DNA of 26,762 nucleotides from CAZKNJ01 sp964554185 (GCA_964554185.1 CAZKNJ010000019.1:1-26762); one strand, 5' to 3'; positions 14,965 through 21,865 are shown, counted from the stretch's first letter. Program-made: numbers and translations. The notes: a model not told the origin generated them from the letters alone.

Positions 14965-16119
14965 GTGAACTTCGAACTGACTGACGAACAGGAACTCGTG
15001 CGGCAAACCGTGCGGGATTTCGCCGAAAACCAGCTGGGGCCGTCCGTTGCCGAGCGCGATCGCCAGCACCAGTGCGCGCTGGACGAGATGAAGGCGTTTG
15101 GCGAACTGGGATTCTACGGCTGCGCCATCCCGGAGGAATACGGCGGTTCGCCGCTCGGCGCGGTGGCCGAAACCATCGCGATTGAAGAACTCTCGCGGGT
15201 GGACGCGGCCTTCGCCGTGTTCTTCGGGGTGAATACGGGCGTTGGCAGCCAGCCCGTACTCCACTTCGGCACCGACGAACAGAAACAGAAGTACCTTCCG
15301 CGGGTGGCGGACGGCAGCCTCTACACCGCCTTCGCCCTGAGTGAGCCGATGGCTGGTTCGGATGCGGCAGCGATTCAGTGTACGGCCAAGAAGCAAAACG
15401 GCAACTACGTCCTCAACGGCCAGAAGGCCTTTGTCTCCAACGGCGAAGTGGCGGGCCTCTTCATCATCATGGCCAAGACCGATCCTTCCGCCGGCGCCAG
15501 AGGTATTTCCGCCTTTCTGGTTGAGCGCGGCTCCCCCGGCCTTAAGCTCGGGCGCAAAGAACGCAAGATGGGGATGAACTCGTCGGACACCTGCGAGCTG
15601 TTCCTGGAGAATGTGGAAGTGCCGAAGGAGAATCTCCTCGGCGCTGAGGGGCAGGGGTTTGCCATCGCGCTTAACGCGCTGGACGATTCGCGCATCGGCA
15701 TCGCCGCCCAGGCAACGGGTATCGCCCAAGGCGCGCTGGAAGGTGCGGTGCAATACGCTTCCGAGCGCGAGCAGTTCGGCAAGAAGATTGGCTCCTTTGA
15801 TTTCATCTACAACTACATCGCCGAGATGCGCATCCGGGTGAACGCCGCGCGGCTGCTCACGCGCTGGGCCGCTTGGCTGCGGGAAGAGGGCAGGGCCCAT
15901 ACCGCCGAAGCGGCGATGGCGAAAGTGTTCGCGTCGGATTCCGCGAAGTGGGTGACCGACAAGGCGGTGCAGATTCACGGCGGCTACGGGTACATCGTGG
16001 ATTTCAGCGCTGAACGCTTCTTCCGCGAAGCGAAAGTGACGCAGATCTACGAGGGAACCAACGAAATACTACGGATGGTGGTTGCGCGGGAGACGTTGCC
16101 GCCCGAAGCATTCAAGTAG
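14965..16119 (+). CDS. Acyl-CoA dehydrogenase
   Basis: 384 residues from GTG 14965, chosen because AGGAGGGG precedes it and because VNFELTDEQELVRQTVRDFA is the usual N-terminus of the family. It is an FAD enzyme that introduces the alpha-beta double bond into acyl-CoA, with electrons passed to ETF. The family signatures are clear: FALSEPMAGSDAAAI in the middle domain, GMNSSDTCELFLENVEVP, REQFGKKIGSF, the FAD-binding block VQIHGGYGYIVDF, and the catalytic Glu363 in IYEGTNEILRM, the position used by short- and medium-chain enzymes. Butyryl-CoA dehydrogenase-like activity is therefore plausible, but the chain length is not proven. The gene stands alone: no ETF, thiolase or hydratase is adjacent. 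Confidence 0.92.
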   Translation: MNFELTDEQELVRQTVRDFAENQLGPSVAERDRQHQCALDEMKAFGELGFYGCAIPEEYGGSPLGAVAETIAIEELSRVDAAFAVFFGVNTGVGSQPVLHFGTDEQKQKYLPRVADGSLYTAFALSEPMAGSDAAAIQCTAKKQNGNYVLNGQKAFVSNGEVAGLFIIMAKTDPSAGARGISAFLVERGSPGLKLGRKERKMGMNSSDTCELFLENVEVPKENLLGAEGQGFAIALNALDDSRIGIAAQATGIAQGALEGAVQYASEREQFGKKIGSFDFIYNYIAEMRIRVNAARLLTRWAAWLREEGRAHTAEAAMAKVFASDSAKWVTDKAVQIHGGYGYIVDFSAERFFREAKVTQIYEGTNEILRMVVARETLPPEAFK

Positions 16120-16190
16120 AGCGGAAGCCCGGGGTAGGGCGCGTGAAGCTGAATGGCGTTGCGCTGGGCAAACTGCCGCGCACCGCTCGT

Positions 16191-16227
16191 GCAAACGCCT
16201 CCAGCGGAATCCGCCAGATGCGTTTGC
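16191..16227. terminator. Long inverted repeat between convergent genes, possible terminator
   Basis: GCAAACGC (16191-16198) pairs with GCGTTTGC (16220-16227), and GCGG/CCGC inside can form the tip. It lies in the 132-base gap where the acyl-CoA dehydrogenase and the histone-like gene converge. There is no T tract on either side, so a classical intrinsic terminator is not shown. The rest of the gap shows nothing else. Confidence 0.35.
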
Positions 16228-16251
16228 GGTGGGATGCCCCCGTTGGGCCGG

Positions 16252-16713
16252 CTACTTCTTCTTGGCGGTCTTCTTGACCGTCTTCTTGGTAACCGCGGAC
16301 TTCTTCTTGGCCGGAGCCTTCTTGGCCGTCTTCTTGGTGGCTGCCGACTTCTTCTTCGGAGCCTTCTTCACGGTTTTCTTCGCCGCAGGCTTCTTCACCG
16401 CCGACTTCTTCTTCGGCGCAGCCTTTTTCACCGTCTTCTTCGCCGCGGTCTTCTTGGTCGCTGCGGACTTCTTCTTGGCCGGAGCCTTCTTGGCCACGGT
16501 CTTCTTCGCCGCAGACTTCTTGGCCGTGGTCTTCTTGGCCACCTTCTTCTTGGCCGGAGCCTTCTTAGCCACGGTCTTCTTCGCCACCGTCTTCTTGGCG
16601 ACCTTCTTCTTCGCCGCCGGCTTCTTCGCCGTTACCTTCTTGGCAACGGTCTTCTTCGTCGCAGTTTTCTTGGCCATGGTCCTTTTGGCCGTTGTCGTCT
16701 TTTTAACCACCAT
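16252..16713 (-). CDS. Histone H1-like Lys/Ala-rich repeat protein
   Basis: 153 residues made almost wholly of Lys, Ala, Thr, Val and Pro, with units such as AKKTVAKK, APAKKKSA and AAKKTVKK repeated along the whole length. There is no folded domain in front. It resembles the C-terminal tail of eukaryotic histone H1, the bacterial AlgP or Hc1/Hc2-type proteins, and similar (A/P)KK tails. Such proteins bind DNA by charge and are thought to compact the nucleoid, but that role is inferred here from composition. The ATG at 16713 has GGAGGG shortly upstream. The DNA repeats are degenerate at third positions, so the protein repeat is maintained while recombination-prone identity is partly lost. The reverse frames of this region are long, Leu- or Phe-rich and artefactual. 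Confidence 0.8.
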   Translation of the reverse strand: MVVKKTTTAKRTMAKKTATKKTVAKKVTAKKPAAKKKVAKKTVAKKTVAKKAPAKKKVAKKTTAKKSAAKKTVAKKAPAKKKSAATKKTAAKKTVKKAAPKKKSAVKKPAAKKTVKKAPKKKSAATKKTAKKAPAKKKSAVTKKTVKKTAKKK

Positions 16714-16740
16714 TCCACCCTCCGGAATAGAGATGCCACT

Positions 16741-16769
16741 ATTTTACATTGTGCTCTGTCTGTTGAGAA
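16741..16769 (-). promoter_or_regulatory. Promoter of the histone-like gene
   Basis: On the minus strand TTCTCA (16769-16764), 17 bases, then TAAAAT (16746-16741). The region 16770-16800 upstream is unusually AT-rich for this genome and could act as an UP element. The remainder of the 140-base gap up to 16853 shows no gene. Confidence 0.4.
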
Positions 16770-16853
16770 GGTGTTTATAGAGTTTTATCTTAATTTAACT
16801 TACGCCTGATTTCACTGCCTTAGGCTCTTTCAGGGACGCTCCAGGCGGAACGG

Positions 16854-17162
16854 CTACTCCTCCACAATAACTATTGGCATCTCATCGCGCTCAAAGTAAT
16901 AGTACGAATCTTTGAGCATTCTGCGCTGGTACTCGCGGTCGTTGGCCAGCCGCTCGCCTTCCCACAACTGCTCGGAGTAGCGGCGGAACTCCTCGTTGTA
17001 CTGCGAGGTCGCGGTCGCGAGCGCCCGGGAAATCCGGTGGTGCTCGGTGAAGGCGCTCACGGCCCGCACGGTGAAATGCAGCGCGAGCCCCCACACCAAA
17101 AGCAGCATCAGCAGCCGCCACAGCAGTGTTCCGAGCTTTCCGCGCACAGGCTTGTCAGCCAC
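16854..17162 (-). CDS. Small FtsB/DivIC-like membrane protein
   Basis: 102 residues starting with GTG at 17162, directly after the TGA of the phosphorylase gene (TGAGTG, no gap), with GGAGG upstream. One membrane helix at about 11-37 (LLWRLLMLLLVWGLALHFTV) follows a short charged N-terminus. A charged, probably coiled-coil stretch follows to about 80. The end (NDREYQRRMLKDSYYYFERDEMPIVIVEE in two parts) resembles the Y-x-E-x-x-A-R...L-x-x-x-x-x-G/D-E-x-x-x-x-x pattern of septum formation initiators. Size and topology fit FtsB/DivIC, which bridges FtsL and the late divisome. No division genes are nearby and the resemblance is short, so this is tentative. Confidence 0.5.
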   Translation of the reverse strand: MADKPVRGKLGTLLWRLLMLLLVWGLALHFTVRAVSAFTEHHRISRALATATSQYNEEFRRYSEQLWEGERLANDREYQRRMLKDSYYYFERDEMPIVIVEE

Positions 17163-18005
17163 TCACTCATCCTCCCCGTGCAGCGTCAGCAGCGCGTGCA
17201 GCCACTGCGAGATTTTTTCCTCCGCGTCCCGCGCCGCCCGAATGACTTCCTCATGGTTCGGCGCCGAGCGCAGCGGCAAGTTGGTCACCAGCCCCACCGC
17301 GCAGGTGCGCATTCCCACCGCGCGCGCCACCATCAGCTCCGGCACCGTGCTCATGCCGACGATATCGGCGCCGAGCGTGCGCAGCGCATGCAGCTCGGAG
17401 ACGGTCTCAAACGCAGGCCCCGGCATCATCGCATAGACTGCTTCCCTCAGCGAAAAGCCCGCGCGCTCGGCCGCGAGCTGCGCCAACTGCGACAGGCGCG
17501 GGTCGCAGATCTCCCGCATCGCGGGAAAAGCAATCTGCTCGTTTTCAAACGACACGCCGCGCAGTGGGTTCACTTGCGCGAAGTTGATGAAGTCCGCAAT
17601 GAGCGCCAGTTCGCCCGGCGCGAAGTGCTCGCTGATTCCGCCCACCGCGCTGACGATGATGAGTTCTTCCACGCCGAGGCGGTGAAGCGTGCGCACGGGA
17701 ATGCCGAGCTGCCATTCCGCAAAGCCCTCATAGTAATGAGGCCGGCCCGCCAGGTGCAGGTATCTCATCGCCCCGAGCTGCACCACTCGCAGCACGCCGG
17801 GATGCCCGGCCACCCGCGGCCGCGGAAAGTGTGGTATCTGTTCGTAGGCGATGCTTCCCGCGCATTCGTCGCCGGGCACGCGGATGCCGCTGCCGCTCAC
17901 TAGCGCTAGGCGTGGGAGGTCCACGGGCAGCTGCTGGCGAATCGCCTCGGCGCTCTCGCCGATGATTGCGTCAAGCTCCCGTGGAGTCGGAATGCCGTCA
18001 GGCAT
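17163..18005 (-). CDS. Purine nucleoside phosphorylase (class II, trimeric type)
   Basis: 280 residues from the ATG at 18005. The frame is open far upstream, but that part is shadow of the divergent glycosyltransferase. It splits purine nucleosides with phosphate to base and (deoxy)ribose-1-phosphate. Family motifs in order: LVSGSGI (phosphate loop, 36-41), GRPHYYEGF (87-95), VSAVGGI (118-124), INFAQVNPLRG (140-150), MMPGPAFETVSE (193-204), GMSTVPE (217-223) and VTN with Asn242. That Asn is typical of enzymes acting on 6-oxopurines such as inosine and guanosine, whereas methylthioadenosine phosphorylases carry Asp there. It is divergent from the glycosyltransferase (57 bases between start codons), has a leaderless-type promoter, and is followed directly by the small membrane protein. 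Confidence 0.9.
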   Translation of the reverse strand: MPDGIPTPRELDAIIGESAEAIRQQLPVDLPRLALVSGSGIRVPGDECAGSIAYEQIPHFPRPRVAGHPGVLRVVQLGAMRYLHLAGRPHYYEGFAEWQLGIPVRTLHRLGVEELIIVSAVGGISEHFAPGELALIADFINFAQVNPLRGVSFENEQIAFPAMREICDPRLSQLAQLAAERAGFSLREAVYAMMPGPAFETVSELHALRTLGADIVGMSTVPELMVARAVGMRTCAVGLVTNLPLRSAPNHEEVIRAARDAEEKISQWLHALLTLHGEDE

Positions 18006-18012
18006 ACGCGCT

Positions 18013-18021
18013 ATTCTAGCA
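18013..18021 (-). promoter_or_regulatory. Extended -10 of the phosphorylase gene, leaderless arrangement
   Basis: Minus-strand TGCTAGAAT, ending 7 bases before the ATG at 18005. Any transcript from it would begin at or within a few bases of the start codon. No ribosome site is present. Confidence 0.5.
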
Positions 18022-18046
18022 TCCGCGCAGGGCGCGGCAGATGCTC

Positions 18047-18055
18047 TGCTATCAT
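18047..18055 (+). promoter_or_regulatory. Extended -10 of the glycosyltransferase gene, leaderless arrangement
   Basis: TGCTATCAT ends 7 bases before the GTG start at 18063, mirroring the phosphorylase promoter facing the other way. CATAAT, overlapping it at 18053-18058, is an alternative reading. Confidence 0.45.
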
Positions 18056-18062
18056 AATCGCC

Positions 18063-19208
18063 GTGCGGATCGCCTTCTTCACTTCCCGGATGCTGCTCGG
18101 CTACGGCGTTGACCTCGTGGTCGCCGAGTTGGCGCAGCGCCTGGCGCGTGATGGCGACGAGGTAACCGTGTTCGCTACCGCGATGGACGAGACTTTCGCC
18201 GGGCGCGGCTTTGAGCTGCGCAAGCTGGAGATTCCCGGCGCCGCGTGGAACCGCGCTTTCTTCATCTATGAGCACAACGCCGACCGCGCGCTGGCGCGCC
18301 TGCGCATTTCGCCGGCCATCGCCCAACTCAATGGCTACGACGTCGCAGTGCCCTGCACCTTCCCGTTCTACGGCGTGCACCGCCACTTCCCCGGCCCCGT
18401 CGTCTACTTTGATTTCGGCAACGTCCCCACCATCGGCTTCTCGCTCAAAGGCAAGCTCAACTGGCTCTACCTGCACTTGATGGAAGCAAACCTGCACGCG
18501 CGCAAGGCTTCCGCCATCGTCACCATCTCGCACTTCCTCGCGCGCCGCTTCCTGCCCGAAACCCAGCGCCGGATCCGCGTCGTGCATCTCGGCGGCGACC
18601 ACTACTTCAGGGCGATGCAGCTATCCGGCAACACGCAGGAAGACCTGCGCTCGCAACTCAGAAACTCCCTCGGCATCAGCGGCCGCGAAGTCGTCATCGC
18701 TTGCTGCTCGCGGCTGCACCGCCGCCACGCTCCCTACAAGAATCTCCCGGAGCTGCTGGCGATGTTCACGGACTTGCGGGCGGGCGGGGTGCCGGTGCGC
18801 CTGCTGCTGGCGGGCCTCGGCTCGCCGGAGGATGTGGCCTGGCTGGAGTCGCAGGGCGCCGATGTGCTGCCCAATGCGCCGCCGGAGTTGATGCCGTCGT
18901 TCTACAGCGCCGCGGACATCTACGCCTCGCCCAGCCTGTGGGAAGGCTTCAACCTGCCGCTGGTGGAGGCCGCGTGGTTCGGCGTGCCGGCGGTCGCATA
19001 TGCACTGGGGGCTCACTCGGAAACAACCGCGCCGGCGCTGGTGGGCAGCTGTGAGCAGTTCCGCGCCGCGCTGGAACGTCTGGTGGACAACAAGCACATA
19101 CGTGACGAACTGGGCGAGAGCAGCCGTCACCAGGCGCAGCAGTTCACTTGGGAGAACTCCTACCGCGCATTCCGCCAAGTCCTCAGCGAGGTGGCGCCGG
19201 CGCAATGA
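18063..19208 (+). CDS. Glycosyltransferase, GT4-like family
   Basis: 381 residues from GTG 18063. The N-terminus (MRIAFFTSRMLLGYGVDLVV) is the Rossmann start of GT-B enzymes, with a Gly-rich loop for the acceptor domain. The C-terminal donor domain begins near 200 and has SLWEGFNLPLVEAAWFGVPA, the E-x7-E nucleotide-sugar motif of the GT4 family, followed by GAHSET. It transfers a sugar from a nucleotide donor to an unknown acceptor at the cytoplasmic side, probably a glycan or glycolipid. There is no signal peptide or membrane helix. The stop overlaps the next gene by 4 bases (ATGA). No other sugar genes are adjacent to narrow the acceptor. Confidence 0.88.
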   Translation: MRIAFFTSRMLLGYGVDLVVAELAQRLARDGDEVTVFATAMDETFAGRGFELRKLEIPGAAWNRAFFIYEHNADRALARLRISPAIAQLNGYDVAVPCTFPFYGVHRHFPGPVVYFDFGNVPTIGFSLKGKLNWLYLHLMEANLHARKASAIVTISHFLARRFLPETQRRIRVVHLGGDHYFRAMQLSGNTQEDLRSQLRNSLGISGREVVIACCSRLHRRHAPYKNLPELLAMFTDLRAGGVPVRLLLAGLGSPEDVAWLESQGADVLPNAPPELMPSFYSAADIYASPSLWEGFNLPLVEAAWFGVPAVAYALGAHSETTAPALVGSCEQFRAALERLVDNKHIRDELGESSRHQAQQFTWENSYRAFRQVLSEVAPAQ

Positions 19209-20107
19209 ACGCAACCCTCAACGCCCTGGGCTCGTATTTCGGCATTGCGCTGGCAGTTGCCTTCGCCGTATACGCGGCCTTGCTCGTGCTGCTGTTCCGG
19301 CGCATAATGCCCATCCCCCGGGACGATTCTCCGCCGCGCCGCATACTCTTGCGCTGGGCCGCGCAAGCCGGCATCGGCGCCGGCCTGGGCCTTGCGCTCG
19401 TTCTACTAACCGTGCTGCTGCCGCTGATGCTCGGCGCCTACACCGTCTCGTCCGGCGCAATCGCCGACGGGGCGGCGGCTGGCCGCTTACCCCAGTTCGC
19501 CAGCGTCGCCGACTTTCTCGCATTCATCTGGCTGTCCGCGGCCTGGGAGGAGCTCGTTTTCCGCGGGTTTGTGCTGCTGCTATCGGTGGTCGTGGTCGGC
19601 GTACTGGCCAAGGTGCTGCTGGGCAAGAGCATCATGCGCTCCATCCCGTTCCAGACGGCGCTGTGGACAAACGGCATCGTGCTCAGCTCGCTGCTTTTCT
19701 CGGCCCTGCACTGGGACAATCCCAGCGTCACGCCGGTGGCGAAGTTGAACATCCTGCTCATCGGCGCCGTGTTTGCCTTCCTCGTGTTCGTCACCCGCGG
19801 CCTCACTGTGGCGGTCTTCTTCCATTTCGGCTGGAACGCGATGCTGGAGCTGCTCAACCTGCCCATCAGCGGCTTGAACGCCTCCACCCCGTGGCACTTC
19901 GCCACGCTGCGCGCCAACGGCGGCGGCATTCTTACCGGCGGCAGCTTCGGCCCCGAAGCCAGCATCAGCCTCACGGTTCTCCTCGCCATCCTGCTCGCCG
20001 CCTGCCTCTACACCTTCCCGCGCAGCCTTGACGCGCTGGTGAAACAGTTGCCGTGCGATAGCGAAACCGCGGACGCAGACGGCAGCGATGTTCCGGCGGG
20101 CTTCTGA
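19205..20107 (+). CDS. CPBP-family intramembrane metalloprotease
   Basis: 300 residues from the ATG at 19205, which overlaps the glycosyltransferase stop (ATGA). Several hydrophobic helices are visible. The CPBP (Abi/Rce1-type) motifs are complete: EExxxR as WEELVFRG with Glu115, Glu116 and Arg120; His169 in SALHWDN; and HxxxN as His207 and Asn211 in FHFGWNAM. These residues form the metal and catalytic site of CAAX-prenyl-protease-like membrane enzymes. The bacterial members have varied roles and the substrate is unknown here. The N-terminal helix (10-31) precedes a charged loop. Coupled translation with the glycosyltransferase suggests a common envelope function, which is inference. Confidence 0.88.
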   Translation: MNATLNALGSYFGIALAVAFAVYAALLVLLFRRIMPIPRDDSPPRRILLRWAAQAGIGAGLGLALVLLTVLLPLMLGAYTVSSGAIADGAAAGRLPQFASVADFLAFIWLSAAWEELVFRGFVLLLSVVVVGVLAKVLLGKSIMRSIPFQTALWTNGIVLSSLLFSALHWDNPSVTPVAKLNILLIGAVFAFLVFVTRGLTVAVFFHFGWNAMLELLNLPISGLNASTPWHFATLRANGGGILTGGSFGPEASISLTVLLAILLAACLYTFPRSLDALVKQLPCDSETADADGSDVPAGF

Positions 20108-20148
20108 CCTCACGACACTCGCGCACATCTTCTCATAGGCCTCCCATG

Positions 20149-20157
20149 TGTTACGAT
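20149..20157 (+). promoter_or_regulatory. Possible extended -10 of the peroxiredoxin gene
   Basis: TGTTACGAT lies in the 94-base gap after the protease gene and 44 bases before the peroxiredoxin ATG. The form TGn-TAnnnT matches other promoters of the window. No good -35 is seen. Confidence 0.35.
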
Positions 20158-20201
20158 AGACGCGGGCTAAACACAGACTGCGAACCATTCAGGAGGCTAA
20201 T

Positions 20202-20831
20202 ATGTGCGGACCCGAGGAAACCAGAACCGTGCGCGTGGGACATGCCGCCCCCGACTTTGAAACCAACGCTTTCGTGGACGGTAAGGTTAACCAGAAGTTC
20301 CGGCTGTCCGACCACAAGGGAAGCTGGATTGTGCTCTGTTTCTATCCCGGCGACTTCACTTTCGTGTGACCGACGGAGATAGCGGCAGTTGCCGCGAAGT
20401 ATACGCTGCTCCAGGAAATCGGCGCGAAGGTGTTTTCCATCAGCATTGACAGCAACTTCAGCCACAAGATCTGGAATGAGATTGAACTCTCCAAGATGGT
20501 GGACGGAGGAATCCCCTTCCCCATGCTCTCCGATCCCGGCGGCCGCATCGGACGGCTCTACAACGTTTACGCCGAGAACGCTGGTGTGGACATCCGCGGG
20601 CGCTTCATCATTGACCCCGAGTTTGATGTGCGCGCGATGGAAGTCCTCACACCGGAAGTCGGGCGCAATGTCTCCGAGCTTATCCGCCAGCTCCGCGCGT
20701 TAAAGCACGTGACGGAGACCGGCGAAGTTACTCCGTCCGGCTGGCAGCCCGGCGGCAAGACGCTCAAGCCGGGCGCAAAGCTCATCGGTAACGTCTGGAA
20801 GGAGTGGAAGCCCGCCGACGCTTACGAGTAG
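20202..20831 (+). CDS. Selenocysteine-containing peroxiredoxin (in-frame TGA at 20367-20369 read as Sec56)
   Basis: 209 residues if TGA is read through. The ATG at 20202 has AGGAGG 5 bases upstream. Residues 1-55 and 57-209 are in the same frame and together make a complete AhpC/Prx1-type peroxiredoxin: VGHAAPDFET near the start, then CFYPGDFTFV-U-PTEIAAV. Family members have the peroxidatic cysteine exactly where TGA stands, within the PxxxTxxC motif (Pro49, Thr53, Sec56). Downstream FSISIDSNFSHKIW, PMLSDPGGRIGRLYNV and RGRFIIDPEF are all standard. The C-terminal resolving cysteine, normally in a VCPANW-like block, is Thr here (EVTPSGW). Only Cys2 and Cys46 remain. The enzyme would reduce peroxides in the cytoplasm. 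Selenocysteine at this site is known in PrxU of Eubacterium acidaminophilum. A sequencing error (TGC to TGA) or a pseudogene is the alternative; the hairpin just downstream argues for Sec. Confidence 0.85.
20367..20412 (+). promoter_or_regulatory. UGA(Sec) codon and putative bacterial SECIS hairpin
   Basis: Starting at the TGA, a perfect stem GCGGC/GCCGC (20382-20386 with 20391-20395) closes a four-base loop AGUU; A-U closing would extend it to six pairs. GGAG at 20375-20378 can pair with CUCC at 20409-20412 as a lower stem. The loop G and U are bases 22 and 23 counted from the U of UGA. In E. coli fdhF the SelB-contacting loop G and U are at 23 and 24. Position, loop bases and stem all fit a bSECIS. 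I have not folded it by computation. Confidence 0.7.
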
Positions 20832-20869
20832 GGCGGAGGCAGCACAAACGTCATCACTGAAGTTGGCGG

Positions 20870-21829
20870 CTATTTAACCGCCAGCATCGCTTCCACCGAG
20901 CGCAGCGCCTTCACGCGGATATCCTCGGGGATGGTGATTTCCGGCGCACGGTTCTCCATGCACTCCACCACGCCCTCCAGCCGGTTGCGCTTCATCGTGG
21001 GGCAGACCACCAGTTTGCTCGGCAGGTAGAACTTCACGCCGGGATACAGCGTCTCCAGCCGGTAGAGCATCCCCTGCTCGGTGCCGATGATGAATTCGTC
21101 GTACTGGTCTTTCAACTCGCCAACGAACCGCGCGATGCCGCCGGTGGAGCCGATGCGGTCGGCGATGTCCAGCACGTCGCCGGTGCATTCGGGATGCACC
21201 AGAATGCAGGCCTGCGGATGCTGCTGCTTCAGCGCTAGGATGTCGTCCTTCATGATGCGGTGGTGCGTGGGGCAGTAGCCGTAGGCGAAGTGTATCTTTT
21301 TGTCGCTGTGCCGTTGGACATACGCGCCCAGGCTGCGGTCGGGGACGAAGATGATCTCGTCGGCGTCAACCGACTCGACAATCTTCAGCGCGTTGGCGGA
21401 CGTGCAGCAGATGTCGGCAATCGCTTTGACCTCCGCCAGCGTGTTCACGTACGCCACCACCGGTGCGCCGGGATACTGCTCCTTGAGCTTCTCCACCTGC
21501 GGCACGCGCACCATGTCCGCCATCGGGCAGCGCGCATCCAGCCGTGGCATCAATACTTGCTTGTCCGGCGAGAGTATCTTGGCGGCTTCGCCCATGAAGG
21601 TGACGCCCAGGAAGACGATGACCGGCGCGTCCGTCGCCGCCGCCTGGCGCGCCAGCTCCAGGCTGTCGCCCACGAAGTCGCCGATGTCCTGCAGCTCGGG
21701 CACCATGTAGTTGTGCGCGAGTATCACCGCCTGCAGCTGCTCTTTCAGTTCGGCGATGCGCGCCACCGCTTTGTTCAGCGTCGCGGAATCGGGAGGGGGT
21801 ATCATCCGTGCGTCGCTAGTTGTATTCAT
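20870..21829 (-). CDS. nadA: Quinolinate synthase
   Basis: 319 residues. It condenses iminoaspartate with dihydroxyacetone phosphate to quinolinate, the second step of NAD synthesis from aspartate, using a [4Fe-4S] cluster. Three conserved cysteine positions are visible: the CCTSAN block (Cys141/142), VHPEC (Cys215) and VVCPTMKRN (Cys276). Other family blocks are ILAHNYMVPELQDIGDFVGD, VFLGVTFMGEAAKIL and FVPDRSLGAYV. The ATG at 21829 is preceded by TATAAT at 9 bases and has no ribosome site, so a leaderless message is likely; the in-frame ATG at 21805 is an alternative. nadB and nadC are not adjacent. The gene converges with the peroxiredoxin, 38 bases between them, in which I see no terminator. 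Confidence 0.95.
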   Translation of the reverse strand: MNTTSDARMIPPPDSATLNKAVARIAELKEQLQAVILAHNYMVPELQDIGDFVGDSLELARQAAATDAPVIVFLGVTFMGEAAKILSPDKQVLMPRLDARCPMADMVRVPQVEKLKEQYPGAPVVAYVNTLAEVKAIADICCTSANALKIVESVDADEIIFVPDRSLGAYVQRHSDKKIHFAYGYCPTHHRIMKDDILALKQQHPQACILVHPECTGDVLDIADRIGSTGGIARFVGELKDQYDEFIIGTEQGMLYRLETLYPGVKFYLPSKLVVCPTMKRNRLEGVVECMENRAPEITIPEDIRVKALRSVEAMLAVK

Positions 21830-21838
21830 GCGCCCGGT

Positions 21839-21865
21839 ATTATAACGCTAGCTTCGCTCAGTCAA
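21839..21865 (-). promoter_or_regulatory. Promoter of nadA, inside the end of the upstream oxidoreductase gene
   Basis: Minus strand: TTGACT (21865-21860), 15 bases, TATAAT (21844-21839), then 9 bases to the ATG. The -35 overlaps the last codons and stop of the oxidoreductase. The spacer is shorter than ideal, but the TATAAT is perfect. Confidence 0.5.

Noticed and set aside
16082..16809. Phe/Leu-rich plus-strand frames resembling a membrane repeat protein
   Set aside because: They are the complement of Lys codons (AAG to CTT) in the histone-like gene. Promoter, ribosome site and composition favour the minus strand.
18006..18602. N-terminal extension of about 200 residues on the phosphorylase
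   Set aside because: It lies wholly inside the divergent glycosyltransferase gene and shows no domain; PNP family length is reached from the ATG at 18005.
20367..20369. The TGA as a simple nonsense mutation or recoded genetic code
   Set aside because: TGA is a normal stop in other genes here (for example coaE, S1, gcvPB neighbours), so the code is standard. The exact placement at the catalytic Cys and the downstream hairpin favour Sec over a nonsense mutation, though a sequencing error is not excluded.
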